A DNA stretch of 64,000 bases, taken from Nymphaea colorata (Eukaryota; Streptophyta; Magnoliopsida; Nymphaeales; Nymphaeaceae). A program made the translations under genes and the position numbers. This document shows, one piece after another, positions 1-11,200 of this stretch. Each line of letters starts with the position of its first letter. Within the stretch, counting starts at the first letter, position 1. The DNA lies in NCBI RefSeq assembly GCF_008831285.2, contig NC_045138.2, positions 29,793,934-29,857,933 of the forward strand. Reading direction: 5' to 3'. The notes under the pieces were generated by a model. The model ran no database searches. It saw nothing but the letters and a program-made list of their open reading frames with translations, and was not told the DNA's origin.

Positions 1-330
1 ATATATAAGCAAGAAAATTGAACAAAGAATGATCTCTCTTCTTTCAGGCATTTCAACAAACAGTTGGACTACAACTAAAATTAATCATTTCATCAACAAC
101 CTTTCCCCTGTTTTCCACAACAATGAATATACATCTCTCAACGATCATTGCCATCTCAAACAAGCCATTATGAACTTAAAAAAACCACCAAAATTTTAAT
201 TATCAATTTGCTGCTGCTACATCAACTATCAAGAGAAACAGAAAGGGTATTGAAGAAGATGCCTACATGCCACAAAGTTTGATCTCGCGAAATGAAATTT
301 CAAAAAAACAAATAACATGCATACCGTCTG
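1..330. other. Intergenic stretch at left edge
   Basis: AT-rich sequence with short homopolymer runs. I see no supported gene. The homology shared with the second F-box block begins just to the right of this stretch. Confidence 0.5.
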
Positions 331-928
331 AATCTCCCAGAAAACACTAAGGATTGGATGAAAATCGGCGCCCTCAACGGAAAGGAAGATTGACGTGAAC
401 GCGGACTGAAGCCACGGGGCTCGCACTGCAAGGTTTCGTTCGGGCAAATAAGGCTGTGAATGGATCGGATTGTTCAAAGGTACTCGATCCAGATACCATC
501 ACTCGGATAAATCTCTAGACTGGGGCGCTCATTTGGACCGGATTCGTTTTTTTCGCTCAAATTGGATTCTCTTCGGGTTCGTCGGGCTTTTGAAGTTGCT
601 TCGATCAATACCCAAATGAAACCCAATCGCTTCTCTCTCCCCAATATAAGAAAGGATCTGGGGACTAACTCAAAAAAAATCTTCGTTCAAACCGATCAAG
701 AACTGGAACTTTCTCCACATTTTGATTGCAAGGTTAATGGAAGATTTGATGAATACAACAGAAAAAGGAAGCTTGTGTTTGAGCTAATCACGTGAATGGG
801 AGCAGTAAAAGATCTAGGAGCAACAACGTCGAAAGCGAAAATCTAAAAAACAAAAGGGACCAGATCAGACTATCGATTGATCGGAAGAGTTTACATGTTG
901 GGGGGTTGGAGTAGTTTAGTTTGGCTTT
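331..928. repeat. 3' flank of F-box block A, shared with block B
   Basis: This stretch matches 12805-13409 nearly base for base with scattered substitutions and small indels, and lies just downstream of the last exon of F-box copy A. Open frames persist in both copies on both strands: a minus frame ending at 229 and a plus frame at 562-795. The similarity does not drop at their ends, so I treat it as duplicated flank rather than as genes. An unrecognised terminal exon cannot be excluded. Confidence 0.6.
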
Positions 929-3678
929 TCAATCGAGTTCCCAGCCGGGGAATTCCAGTAGCACGGTAAGACGGTCCGGCCGGGTTGCCCGATGTTCCTC
1001 CACCGCCAGCCTCAATCGAACCACAAGATCCCAGGAGCGCCGCGCTTCCGCCGATGGGCTGATGATTATGGACGTCAGTCCCGGCGCCGCCTTGAGGAAG
1101 TACCGGACGAGCTCCTCGTCCCTTTGATAGCCTCCATACTGCTGCATAGTCAACGTCCTCAAATATGCGAGTGCAACTCTGACCTTCCTTAGCACGAACC
1201 GTGGATCCATTCCGTCCTCTGACGGGTTCATCTCGAACTAATAAAAATACAAAAAAAAGCACATGAAACCACGTTATATATATATATATGTATATAATTA
1301 GTTAAACCAATATTATTTTGAGATTGGTTTTAATATTTGAGATTGGTTTTTCAAGTATCTTTAGTTTGTAGGCCTGTCAATATTAGTCTTTGTGGAGAAA
1401 ATTAAGGAAAGAGAGACAGAGCAAGGAAAAAAGGGGAGGCCTCCAAGTGAACCTAGTTTTAACTCATTAATTCTCTCTCTCTATATGTGGACATGTGCGC
1501 AAATGTGCCTTAAAAAAGTTTTGTGCATGAAACCTGACTTTAGGAATTTGGGTTGCAAATCCTTTTCTTTTTTACTTGATATCAACATAAAAATGCGTTC
1601 AACATAAGATCAAAATTTAGAAAATAAACTATTAACTGATTCTATTTCTCTGCCACTAATAGATACGTCCAACTGAGCCAAAATTTGAAGTAATCACCAA
1701 TTAACACTTTCAACTTGATAAACTAATTGTATGAATCACATCTCATTCAGGTTAGGAACAAAAGGAAACAAAGAATAAATGAAAATACAGAACTAGCTAG
1801 ATTAATGTGCAAATAGAGTTCATAACACATGTATGCATGTATATGCATACCTCGATTTGGAAGTCACTAGATTCTTTATTGTGCATTTCAAAAATTTGGT
1901 TCATATTTTCAGATATGTAGGTTTACCAGCCAGATGGGAACTTGTTCGTTTTCATTGATAATAATTGGATTCAGATTCGATTCAGAAACTCAACTTTAAT
2001 GCTTCTCATATTCGAACATCGTTCGAGAAGTGTGCCAAGCCCGCGTAACTCCTCTACTGTGAGCCTTGCTCCCTGCACCACCATTTCCTCCACACCCGAT
2101 AAGTGGTTCCGGAACTCCGGCAACAGGTACAGATAGCACCACCTCCCGATAACCTTCCATGAAAGGGAAATCAACAACGGACAAGTACAGAATAAATACA
2201 TAGACGATTGAATTCATTCATATATACATCGCAGTTTGATTGAAGCTATACGTAAGTATGAACTCCACATGAAACGATAATGAATTAAAGAGCAACCGAT
2301 GCAGTAATGAAGTTGGTAAGGATCAAATATGATATTTGCAGCTTGGAATTAATGCAGAGAAACTCAGAGAAATGGAATTGCAGAGACAAGCAACAAACGC
2401 ACGATAAGTGTTCTCGCGGTGAGGATCAGCAAGCGAACAACACGAAGGCGTGAAAATGCATAGGTGATGATGAATTTTCTGCGCATCAGCATCGACGGAT
2501 GTAGAGGATTGATGTCCAGTCGAGCAGTTGGCCTTTCCTCGTGGGAGAGACGGAGAACGTCTTCGACCTCCTCCAAGACCAAGTTGGGCATGTTGAATTC
2601 GAAGGGAGGACGGCCCCTGAGGAAGAACTTGATCAGGTGTGGAGCTTCCACGGGGAGTTCCGCGCCGAGGCACGAACAGTCGGAAATGGAGAGGGTGTGG
2701 AGCAGGGGGAGGTCGCGAAGCAGGGACTGGAGAAAGAGGAAGGTGACGTGGGAGTTGGCTATGGCGAGAGTGGTGAGGGAGGGGAAGTCCATGGAGGAGC
2801 AGTGCTGATTGAAGCGGCAGCGTCGGAGTTGCAGCACCCTCAGTGATGTGCAGCCGTACTGATTGAAGTTCAACCTGTACTCCTCTTTGGATTCGGCGTC
2901 AACGTTGATGCAGATTTCCTCGATCATTAACCTTGAGAAAAAGACTTGAGCCAATAGTTGATCTCCTGCTTGATTGGAGCATCTCGAAGATTGTATCTGT
3001 TTCCAAGTATACAACATGTTGAAGAGAAAGATCATATGGTGTATTTATAATCTGCCATACTATATTTTGTCAGAATTTCAATCTCTACCAGCATTTTTTT
3101 TATAAATAAAGAAAAAGATACATAATCCCCAAGATTCATTGCTTTCCTTTTTTTGTGATAGAGAGAGATCTTAGGTCTCTTACCAATATTCGGGAGGCAT
3201 GTAGAATTCAGAAGATTTTAGATTGAATTCTTGCGAGTTAACAGTAGACCAGTACATTTAAACCATACCCTTATGCTCAGAATTCTGGAAAAGTACCTTT
3301 TAATTGATTAAATTTTGTAGTGAAACTGCACTAAGAAATTCTGCAGCGGCGTTGCATCCGATTCCTAGCTAGCTACAAAATTTACCTAATGCTGAAACGT
3401 TCAAGCGGCTTCCGACCATCCCGGATCGACAGGAGACGGGTGACTGCTTCAGTAAAGTTGCGTCTGGCCTGTTTCTGAGACGACCGGCGAAGCGAAGGAA
3501 CGGGGAAATCGGCGATGTCGAACTCCAGGGCCGGCAGTTTGGGCAACAGCCTCCTCCACCGACCTGTCGCGGCGCAGGTTCTTATCGTGGACTTGAGATC
3601 CAGATGCCTGAGAATTTTAAGCATGATGGTCTCCTTGAGATCGGTGATTCGAGTAGCCCTTTTTCTTCTCCGAGGCAT
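929..3678 (-). pseudogene. F-box/LRR protein gene, copy A (frameshifted)
   Basis: This is a copy of an F-box/leucine-rich-repeat gene, a family that usually supplies the substrate-recognition subunit of SCF ubiquitin ligases. Exon 1 (start codon 3676-3678) encodes a basic N-terminus, then an F-box core with LKETIMLKILRHLDLKS and RWRRLLPKLPALEFD. A second exon (about 2400-3000) encodes LRR-like segments such as LRVLQLRRCRF and LPLLHTLSISDCSCLG. Further exons lie at about 1975-2150 and 929-1215; the last encodes a C-terminal segment ending in FPGWELD. Against copy B, exon 2 lacks 2 bp near 2933, so the LRR part is out of frame with the start of the exon. About 180 bp of the preceding intron are also missing. 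I infer a pseudogene, although a truncated F-box-only protein could still be made. Confidence 0.75.
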
Positions 3679-4846
3679 GGGCGCTGAAGAACGTTGCAGG
3701 AATTAGGTACCTCCGCTGCATGGAGAAAAGAAGATGTATGCTTGTTCTTCTTAGATACGCTGATCAATGGTCTTCCTTCTTTCGATGAAGAAAACACAAC
3801 AAAAAACTGAAGACACTTTCTGGCTTAAAAAGGTGCAGTGCAGACCAATATGAGACTTCCTAGCTTATCCCACATTTTCTGCATAAAAAGCAGGTCCAAG
3901 AAAGACCAAAAGAAATGCATGATCCGTGATTCTCATAAATCTTGATTTGTTTTGGTAGGAGAAACTGCACAATCGAGCGCCCAAGAACCCAGCTTCTGCT
4001 ATAGCAAATGGAACAAGAACAAGTTAGATGAGCACAAGACATGCTATTATTCCAATGTTTTTGTCACACGAATGCTCTCCACATGAACAAATTCCATCGA
4101 TAGATTCATCTCCACCATGGGGATTCAAGCTGAAGGCTCTGGAAAGGGAGCGTCTACGAGCGCAATGCAACCGGAAGTTCTGATGGTTCAATGAAGGTAA
4201 CGGATAAAGGATGCAAATAACAAAGAAAGAAGAAGTTGACTCAATCTCCATGCAAGAACATGTAACCGACAAAACTGAAGAAGATGAAAATGAAAGACTA
4301 GTCGTCAGCCTGGAAGAGCATCATCCCAGAGAGAGCAAGAGTCAGAGAGGGATGCGTGTATCCTTGAAATGACGGCGTGCGTTATTCTGCACTGATGCTC
4401 GATCGATCTGCTTCCCTGGTTCTGCAATAATGGATACAAGAATTATCAGAGAGAGAGAGTACTGCTGGTGACTGTAATAGGAAAGTTAAAACGAAAGGGT
4501 CAAAATCTCCCACGGGGCTTGGCTGAGCTCTGCAATTATCTCGAGCTTTTGATGAACTTGAGATCGGCGAGGCTCATTTTCAAGTGAACTAAAGCTTAAA
4601 TATATCAATGCTCGGTTCATTTAGCTTCTCTACCAAGTTGAATTACCTTCTTGAGCAGACACATTGAAAAGCATAAAAAACCTTTCAAGATATTCAAAAA
4701 TAATAAAAATAGGTATACATTTGACACCTTGGTATAATTGGCAAATGATCAGACTGCCTCTTGCCACCAATTTGATTACAACTGACCAAGTTAGGCTGGT
4801 TCAAGTCAGTTTAGACTGATCATGTATATGTATACATATACATATA
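2865..4846 (-). repeat. Left arm of the F-box inverted repeat
   Basis: From the LRR exon of copy A through exon 1 and the roughly 1.1 kb upstream of it, this sequence is the reverse complement of 5570-7698, with small indels. The arm runs up to the first bases of the transposon-like element in the centre. It contains the start of the F-box gene, its probable leader and its upstream region. Confidence 0.8.
3679..4846 (-). other. Upstream and probable leader region of F-box copy A
   Basis: The region is conserved with upstream sequence of copies B (16261-17503) and C (5570-6734). The frame at 4024-4272 is preserved in copy B, but I do not recognise a product and the surrounding noncoding sequence is equally conserved. 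A short GA microsatellite lies near 4450. I see no firm core promoter. Confidence 0.4.
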
Positions 4847-5569
4847 TAAGGCTGGGTATTGGGCCGGGCCATCGGCAAGTACCCGATACCCATGCCTGGT
4901 TAAAGGTACGGGCCGGCCTGAATGGGCCCGATAAGCTCCAATGAGCCTGATAATTTTTTTAATATTTTTTTATTTATATATATATATATATTATTTTATT
5001 ACAATTAATTATATTTATATATTATTTTATGTTAAAAATATATTTTTTTAAATTTAATCCGGTTGGGCCCGAATCAAGCTCATGCTCCCGTTTTAATGGT
5101 CAGGCTGAACCCAAGTTCAGGCTCCAGGTGTCGAGCCGACCCTATGCCTACGTTTATTCCTACTCAGTAGCGCAAAAAGGTTGTCCCGCCACTCAACCAG
5201 TGAGTTGCCCAAGTAAGGTTGTCACGTCACTCGAACCAGTTAGTTGCCCACCTGGTGGCTGGCCTGAGCGGTGAGCCAAACTCCCTCGGGGCAATCTAAT
5301 CGGATCTCTCTAACCATGCTTCAAGAAACTTAACTGTAATGCCTTAGTAATACTTGAAGAGATTCTAGGTAGGTGGTCTGCTGTTAGTTGTGCTTCAGCC
5401 ACCAATATTTCCTGAATAATATGTTCTTTAAATCTTGCAACTCCAAGACCCTCAACCATGACACAAAGGTGAGGAAGAGAGAGAAAGAGAGCGCCAAAAT
5501 GAAAATTCATTAAAAACAAAATGTGGTGATAAGATGTCACCCAACGGCCCGGCCCAGCGCCCAGCCTTA
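4847..5569. mobile_element. hAT-like non-autonomous DNA element at the palindrome centre
   Basis: The left end reads TAAGGCTGGGTATTGGGCCG and the reverse complement of the right end reads TAAGGCTGGGCGCTGGGCCG. These imperfect terminal inverted repeats are rich in GGGCCGGGCC, as in many plant hAT-type elements. The interior holds AT-rich sequence and a further segment (about 5030-5540) also found at 17850-18277. No transposase is visible. The 8-bp flanks (tacatata and ggtaaata) are not a convincing target-site duplication, so the superfamily call is tentative. Confidence 0.55.
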
Positions 5570-7695
5570 GGTAAATATATATACACACATGATCAACCTA
5601 GCTAAACTGGCTTGAACCAGCCTAACTTGGTCAGTTGTAATCAAATTGGTGGCAAGAGGCAGTCTGATCATTTGCCAATTATACAAAGGTGTCAAATGTA
5701 TATCTATTTTTACTGTTTTTTAATATCTAGAAAGGTTTTTTATGCTTTTCAATGTGTCTGCTCAAGAAGGCAACTAAACTTGTAGAGAAGCTAAAAGAAC
5801 CGAGCATTCATATATTTAAGCTTTGGTTCACTTGAAAATGAGCCTTGCGATCTCAAGTTCATCAAAAGCTCGAGATAATTGCAGAGCTCAGCCAAGCGCC
5901 GTGGGAGATTTTGACCCTTTCGTTTTAACTTGCCTATTACAGTCACCAGCAGTACTCTCTCTCTCTGATAATTCTTGTATCCATTATTGCAGAACCAGGG
6001 AGGCAGATCGATCGAGCATCAGTGCAGAATAACGCACGCCGTCATTTCAAGGATACACGCATCCCTCCCTGACTCTTGCTCTCTCTGGTATGATGCTCTT
6101 CCAGGCTGACCACTAGTCTTTCATTTTCATCTTCTTCAGTTTTGTCGGTTACATGTTCTTGCATGGACATTGAGTCAACTTCTGCTTTCTTCGTTATTTG
6201 CATCCTTTACCCGTTACCTTCATTGAACCATCTGAACTTCCGGTTGCATTGTGCTCGTAGACGCTCCCTTTCCAAGTCTTCAGCTTGAATCCACATGGTG
6301 GAGGCGAATCCATCAATGGAATTTGTTCATGTGGAGAGCATTCTTGCGATAAGAACATTGGAATAATAGTATGTCTTGTGCTCATCTAACTTGTTCTTGT
6401 TCGATTTGCTATAGAAGAAACTGGGTTCTTGGGTGCTCGATTGTGCAATTTCTCCAATCAAAACAAATCAAGATTTATGAGAATCACGAACCATGCATTT
6501 CTTTTGGTCTTTCTTGGAGCTGCTTTTTATCCAGAAAATGTGGGATAAGCTAGGAAGTCTCATATTGGTCTGCACTGCACTTTTTTAAGCCACAGAGTGT
6601 CTTCAGTTTTTTGTTGTGTTTTCTTCATCGAAAGAATGAAGACTATTGATCAGCATATCTAAGAAGAACAGGCATACATCTTCTTTTCTCCATGCAGCGG
6701 AGGTACCTAATTCCTGCAACGTTCTTCAGCGCCCATGCCTCGGAGAAGAAAAAGGGCTACTCGAATCACCGATCTCAAGGAGACCATCATGCTTAAAATT
6801 CTCAGGCATCTGGATCTCAAGTCCACGATAAGAACCTGCGCCGCGACAGGTCGGTGGAGGAGTCTGTTGCCCAAACTGCCGGCCCTGGAGTTCGACATCG
6901 CCGATTTCCCCGTTCCTTCGCTTCGCCGGTCGTTTCAGAAACAGGCCAGACGCAACTTTACTGAAGCAGTCACCCGTCTCCTGTCGATCCGGGATGGTCG
7001 GAAGCCGCTTGAACGTTTCAGCATTCCAGAATTCTGAGCATATGGGTATGGTTTAAATGTACTAGTCAACTGTCAACTCGCAAGAATTCAATCTAAAATC
7101 TTCTGAATTCTACATGCCTCCCGAATATTGGTAAGAGACCTAAGATCTCTCTCTATCACAAAAAAAGGAAAGCAATGAATCTTGGGGATTATGTATATTT
7201 TTCTTTATTTATAAAAAAAAATGCTGGTAGAAATTGAAATTCTGACAAAATATAGTATGGCAGATTATAAATACACCATATGATCTTTCTCTTCAACATG
7301 TTATTTAATCATTGTCATTATCATGTCTGCCTCTTTCGTCCTGCATTTTGTATACTTGGAAACTGCAGATTTCTCTCTCTCTTTCTTATCTTGTTGCGTT
7401 ACTTGGAAACAGATTGATTTCTGTCACTTGTCTTATTCTATTGTATACTTGGAAAGAGACCACTCTCTCTCTCTCCATCCCTCTCTCATGTTCTGTTGTA
7501 TACTTGGAAACAGATACAATCTTCGAGATGCTCCAATCAAGCAGGAGATCAACTATTGGCTCAAGTCTTTTTCTCAGAGGTTAATGATCGAGGAAATCTG
7601 CATCAACGTTGACGCCGAATCCAAAGAGGAGTACAGGTTGAACTTCAATCAGTACGGCTGCACATCACTGAGGGTGCTGCAACTCCGAGGCTGCC

Positions 7696-7698
<3 letters not shown>
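5570..7698 (+). repeat. Right arm of the F-box inverted repeat
   Basis: This is the reverse-complement partner of 2865-4846. It opens with the counterpart of the sequence beside the left end of the central element and continues through the upstream region, the F-box exon, an intron and the start of the LRR exon. It keeps an intron segment with repeated tatacttggaaa motifs that copy A has lost and copy B retains. Confidence 0.8.
6735..7698 (+). pseudogene. F-box/LRR protein gene, copy C (truncated, inverted)
   Basis: Exon 1 begins at the same ATG as copies A and B and encodes the same F-box (LKETIMLKILRHLDLKS, then RWRSLLPKLPALEFD). Where A and B have a splice donor after ERFSI, this copy has lost about 105 bp and reads into a stop a few codons later. 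The LRR exon resumes near 7514 with sequence matching NYWLKSFSQRLMIEEICIN in the frame used by copy B, then stops in the middle of LRVLQLRGC at 7698, where an AT microsatellite begins. The donor loss and the missing 3' exons make a full F-box/LRR product impossible. A protein of about 100 residues containing only the F-box could still be translated. Confidence 0.8.

Positions 7699-7752
<54 letters not shown>
7699..7752. repeat. (AT)n microsatellite at the copy C breakpoint
   Basis: Twenty-seven AT units run without interruption and separate the truncated LRR exon from unrelated sequence. Confidence 0.95.
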
Positions 7753-7754
<2 letters not shown>

Positions 7755-8214
7755 CCGTGAAAGCTCTTGCAGAGTTTATCCTCCTGTATATGGTAACTCT
7801 TTGTTCATTCTCGGGCCTCGGATACTAAGCACCCACTGCGGCTTGTGCATCGAAATACAGGACGAGTACCTTACCTAATTGAACTACAAATTGGGCACCA
7901 TGGAATCGAGGGAAAGAAAGTTGTTCAATATACCACAATTAGGTAATGAGCATTAATGATCGCGAAGCGCATAATAGAGTCTCAAAGGGCATGATGACAT
8001 CAATATATATGTTGTGTTAATCACACAATATAGTGAAATGGATAGGCATGATGAGGATACAACATCGTGTATGTTTGGTGCATAGTAAAATATGGTTCGG
8101 CCATGGAAATTTTAAAAACTGTGGATACAAGGATACAACATCGTGTATGTTTGTGTGTGGGTGTGTGTGTGTGTGTGTATGTGTGTATAGAAATGAAGCA
8201 AAATAGTTCATAGG
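7753..8214. repeat. Fragment shared with 18.8-19.0 kb
   Basis: About 7755-7950 resembles 18797-18985, including the segments gaaagctcttgcagagttta and tcattctcgggcctcggata, with internal indels. I do not recognise a gene family. The copy here starts directly after the AT run. The rest is low-complexity sequence with a GT run near 8155-8180. Confidence 0.55.
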
Positions 8215-11200
8215 AGAAATATTTGGAAAGTGTTTGTACATTATAAATAACAGTACAGTGAATACTATCTCTAACGCCAATGGTGGCCTTACGTAGACTA
8301 GAAAAGTTTCCAGAGATGGTAAATAATTTCTCATCTTTGCTTTATAAGTTTTTTCGTGGTATTAGAGCAAGGCTTGCTGAAAAAAGCTTATACCTCAATG
8401 AGGGCCTCCAGATTACCAAAAAGGATCATTGACTTCTATGATTTCTTCGTCAAAATAAGAACTAAACCAGTTTTAAATAAGATCTTCCGTTGAAGACGAG
8501 GATGACCGTCACATAGCAGCATTAATGAAGGCACTAATGAAGCTGTTACAGGTTACGGATAATCAAAGAATGGTAACCGCCATGCAGCAGTCCACTGAAT
8601 GCCATAGGGAAAAGAAAGATCTTTATTGTCACCGTTCCTTGTGTTTAGGAGAAATATTTTGAAAAGTGCTTCAAAATACATCATGATAACAGGGCGGTGC
8701 ATAATATCAATAAGGCCCATGGTGACCTTCGGTGGGTAATGTAACACTCCAAAGTTAATCTAATCTTTACTTTTGTTTTATAACAGAAACAATTCATCAT
8801 CTAGCGAATTCCTATTTCCTTCTTAAAAGTGCGTTTCAAAGGGAAACACCGAGCTTAGCACTCCTGAGAGCAATGGTGGGGCTTCCTGGCGTACCTTCCC
8901 GAACCCAACAAGTCACCCCAAGGGCTTGAGCTCATAGAAAGAGTGATGCCGATGAAAGTTGGAAGTGCAACCGCCTGCCCGGAGACATGGACTTACCCTT
9001 TTTTTTTTTTTGCTGTAGGTTCTGACTTCAAGCAAACTTTAATGAGCAGTAATGTTAACGGAAATTAAATTTGGTAAAACAAACATGAACATATCAGCCA
9101 TCAAATCAGTCATTTTTCCAAAACAACATCTGAAGATATTCAATTTCAATTGCATGCCGTGATTATTCGTGTCTTATACCAAAAGTAGCCCTAGGGTCAG
9201 CACAAAGCAAACCTGGTGATGACCAAATCCTGATCGCTAACCAACTGGATGTCCTGCGCTATGCACATCAGCAAAACGCATTTGGTAGCAGAGAAAAGTT
9301 TCTGCATTGCCTTAGAAGGTTACTCCTCATCATATCAGCTATATATCTTACCAATAATGACATTTAACAACAGCAAGGCTGAGCACATCCCGCTGACCCA
9401 CGTCTGAAAACCACATCCCGCTGACCCACGTCTGAAAACCAGACCGGGTCAGAGAAGGATTTCTCCCCAAAAAAATTTCCAAGTACCTTGTGACACCCTA
9501 TCATTCAACGGTTTAGGTGCTTTAACCAAATCATCCCTTCCAATCAGTGTACTAAAGACCGTCGAATAGAGACCCTGAGAACTAGGAATCAAGTCTCTAA
9601 CCTGCCAAAAGAAACCCACCTATTTCTCCTCCAACAAAAACGAAGAACCAAGGATCTTTAAGTTGCTCAAACATCCCCTACCAACAATGCCAAAGGAAAA
9701 GGTTCGCTTTTTGCAAAATTCATGAACGTCTGAGATAGGATCATTTGGGAGATCTGATTAAACTATATGACACACAGGTTGGACCACTTAATGGATCTAT
9801 GAACCAGGTCTAAGCGATGGAGCAACATCACACAATCATGACCTGTTAATCCACAGACGTGAGAGAGCTCACACCTGACTCTTAACAATGAATCAACCCG
9901 TAGCCAAACCCAATAACAGAAATTTATGGGCAGATTTAGAGTTGACACAGACCTGGTCCGATCCCACTCTTTGAAAGGTCTAGGGCAGTCTCCTTGACTG
10001 TGATCCACGACCTTCCCTTCTTGCTAAGCATCAAATTCATCGGCTAAACTGACCTACATGGCAAGACAACCTCAAACTTGCAGTCAATATCAGAACGGTT
10101 GCACCATCAGAAACAAACATAAGTTACATGAGGGGGAGAGAGTTTTCTTTGATTGGGCGGTCAAGATTTATCATTATATAAGATGACACAAGTCGTGACC
10201 TCTCACCGCCATGCGGAAGCCAACTATATCCCTCGAGAAGAACAAAAGAAACCCGAAGAATTTCACCAACAAATGTCTAACAGCTCCACTTAGGTTCTCT
10301 CTCACAAGGGAAGAGCTCAGGGGTTTTATCAAACAACAAGCGTGTGATTTCACAATTTGTGTGTGTGTGTGTGTGTCAGAGAGAGTGAGAGCAAGAGAGA
10401 AAGAGGGGGGCAAAAAGCTAAACCCCTGGCACGTATTAGGAGTACTCAGGTGATTGAGAATGTACATGGACTCTCATTGAAACTTTTCTTGGCAGAAAAG
10501 GCCCCGTCCTAGATGGTATAAAAAATCAACCTCCCACACAACCCCCTACTTATGACACATGGCAGCACGATATGTATATGAAAAAAAAAAAAAGAGTAGA
10601 GGAAAAACGATCGAAATTATGATGCAGCCAAGAAGGAAACTTCGATCTCCTGCAAGGACTTCCCCTTGGTCTCCACTACGTTCCACTTCACGAACACCGC
10701 AGCTAAGATGCAGAAAAAAGCAAATATGGAGTACAAGACCTCAGCCCCAAGTTGCTCCAAAAGGCGTAGGAACTTAAAAATACCAAATCCTTAAAAACAT
10801 CTTGTTCTCATTTCAAGATAAACTCACAAGGAACTTAAAAATGTAAAGTGGTCATCCAAAAGTGTAGCTTTTCTATTGAATGGTTCAATGACAGAGACCC
10901 AGATTTTCGTAATGATATTAGAAATTTTTGCCTGGTGACTAACAATTTGCATTACATAGAATCCAAAGATACGCATGTAACTGATAAACAGACGTCAAAA
11001 GCCAATTAGTAAAGCTTGTAACTGATACAACATTGAACCTATAGGGGAATGTTAGTAAATGAACTCGGAGAAATATGGAACATGCGTATAAGCCAATTAG
11101 TAAAGCTTGTAGCTGATACAACATTGAACCTATAAGGGAATGTAAGGGAACGAACTCGGAGAAATATGGAAAAAAGTTCCTGTGTGCTTGCGGAACAAGA

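Noticed and set aside
2464-2846. Plus-strand frames over the LRR exons of copies A and B
   Set aside because: They are antisense shadows of the LRR exon and are Glu/Gly- or Ser/Arg-rich only because of its composition.
4847-5569. Long terminal repeat retrotransposon at the palindrome centre
   Set aside because: There are no direct terminal repeats, primer-binding site or polymerase frames; the ends are inverted.
7323-7754. 143-codon plus frame ending in an Ile-Tyr repeat
   Set aside because: The upstream half is the intron of the F-box copy and the tail is the AT microsatellite; only the middle is LRR exon.
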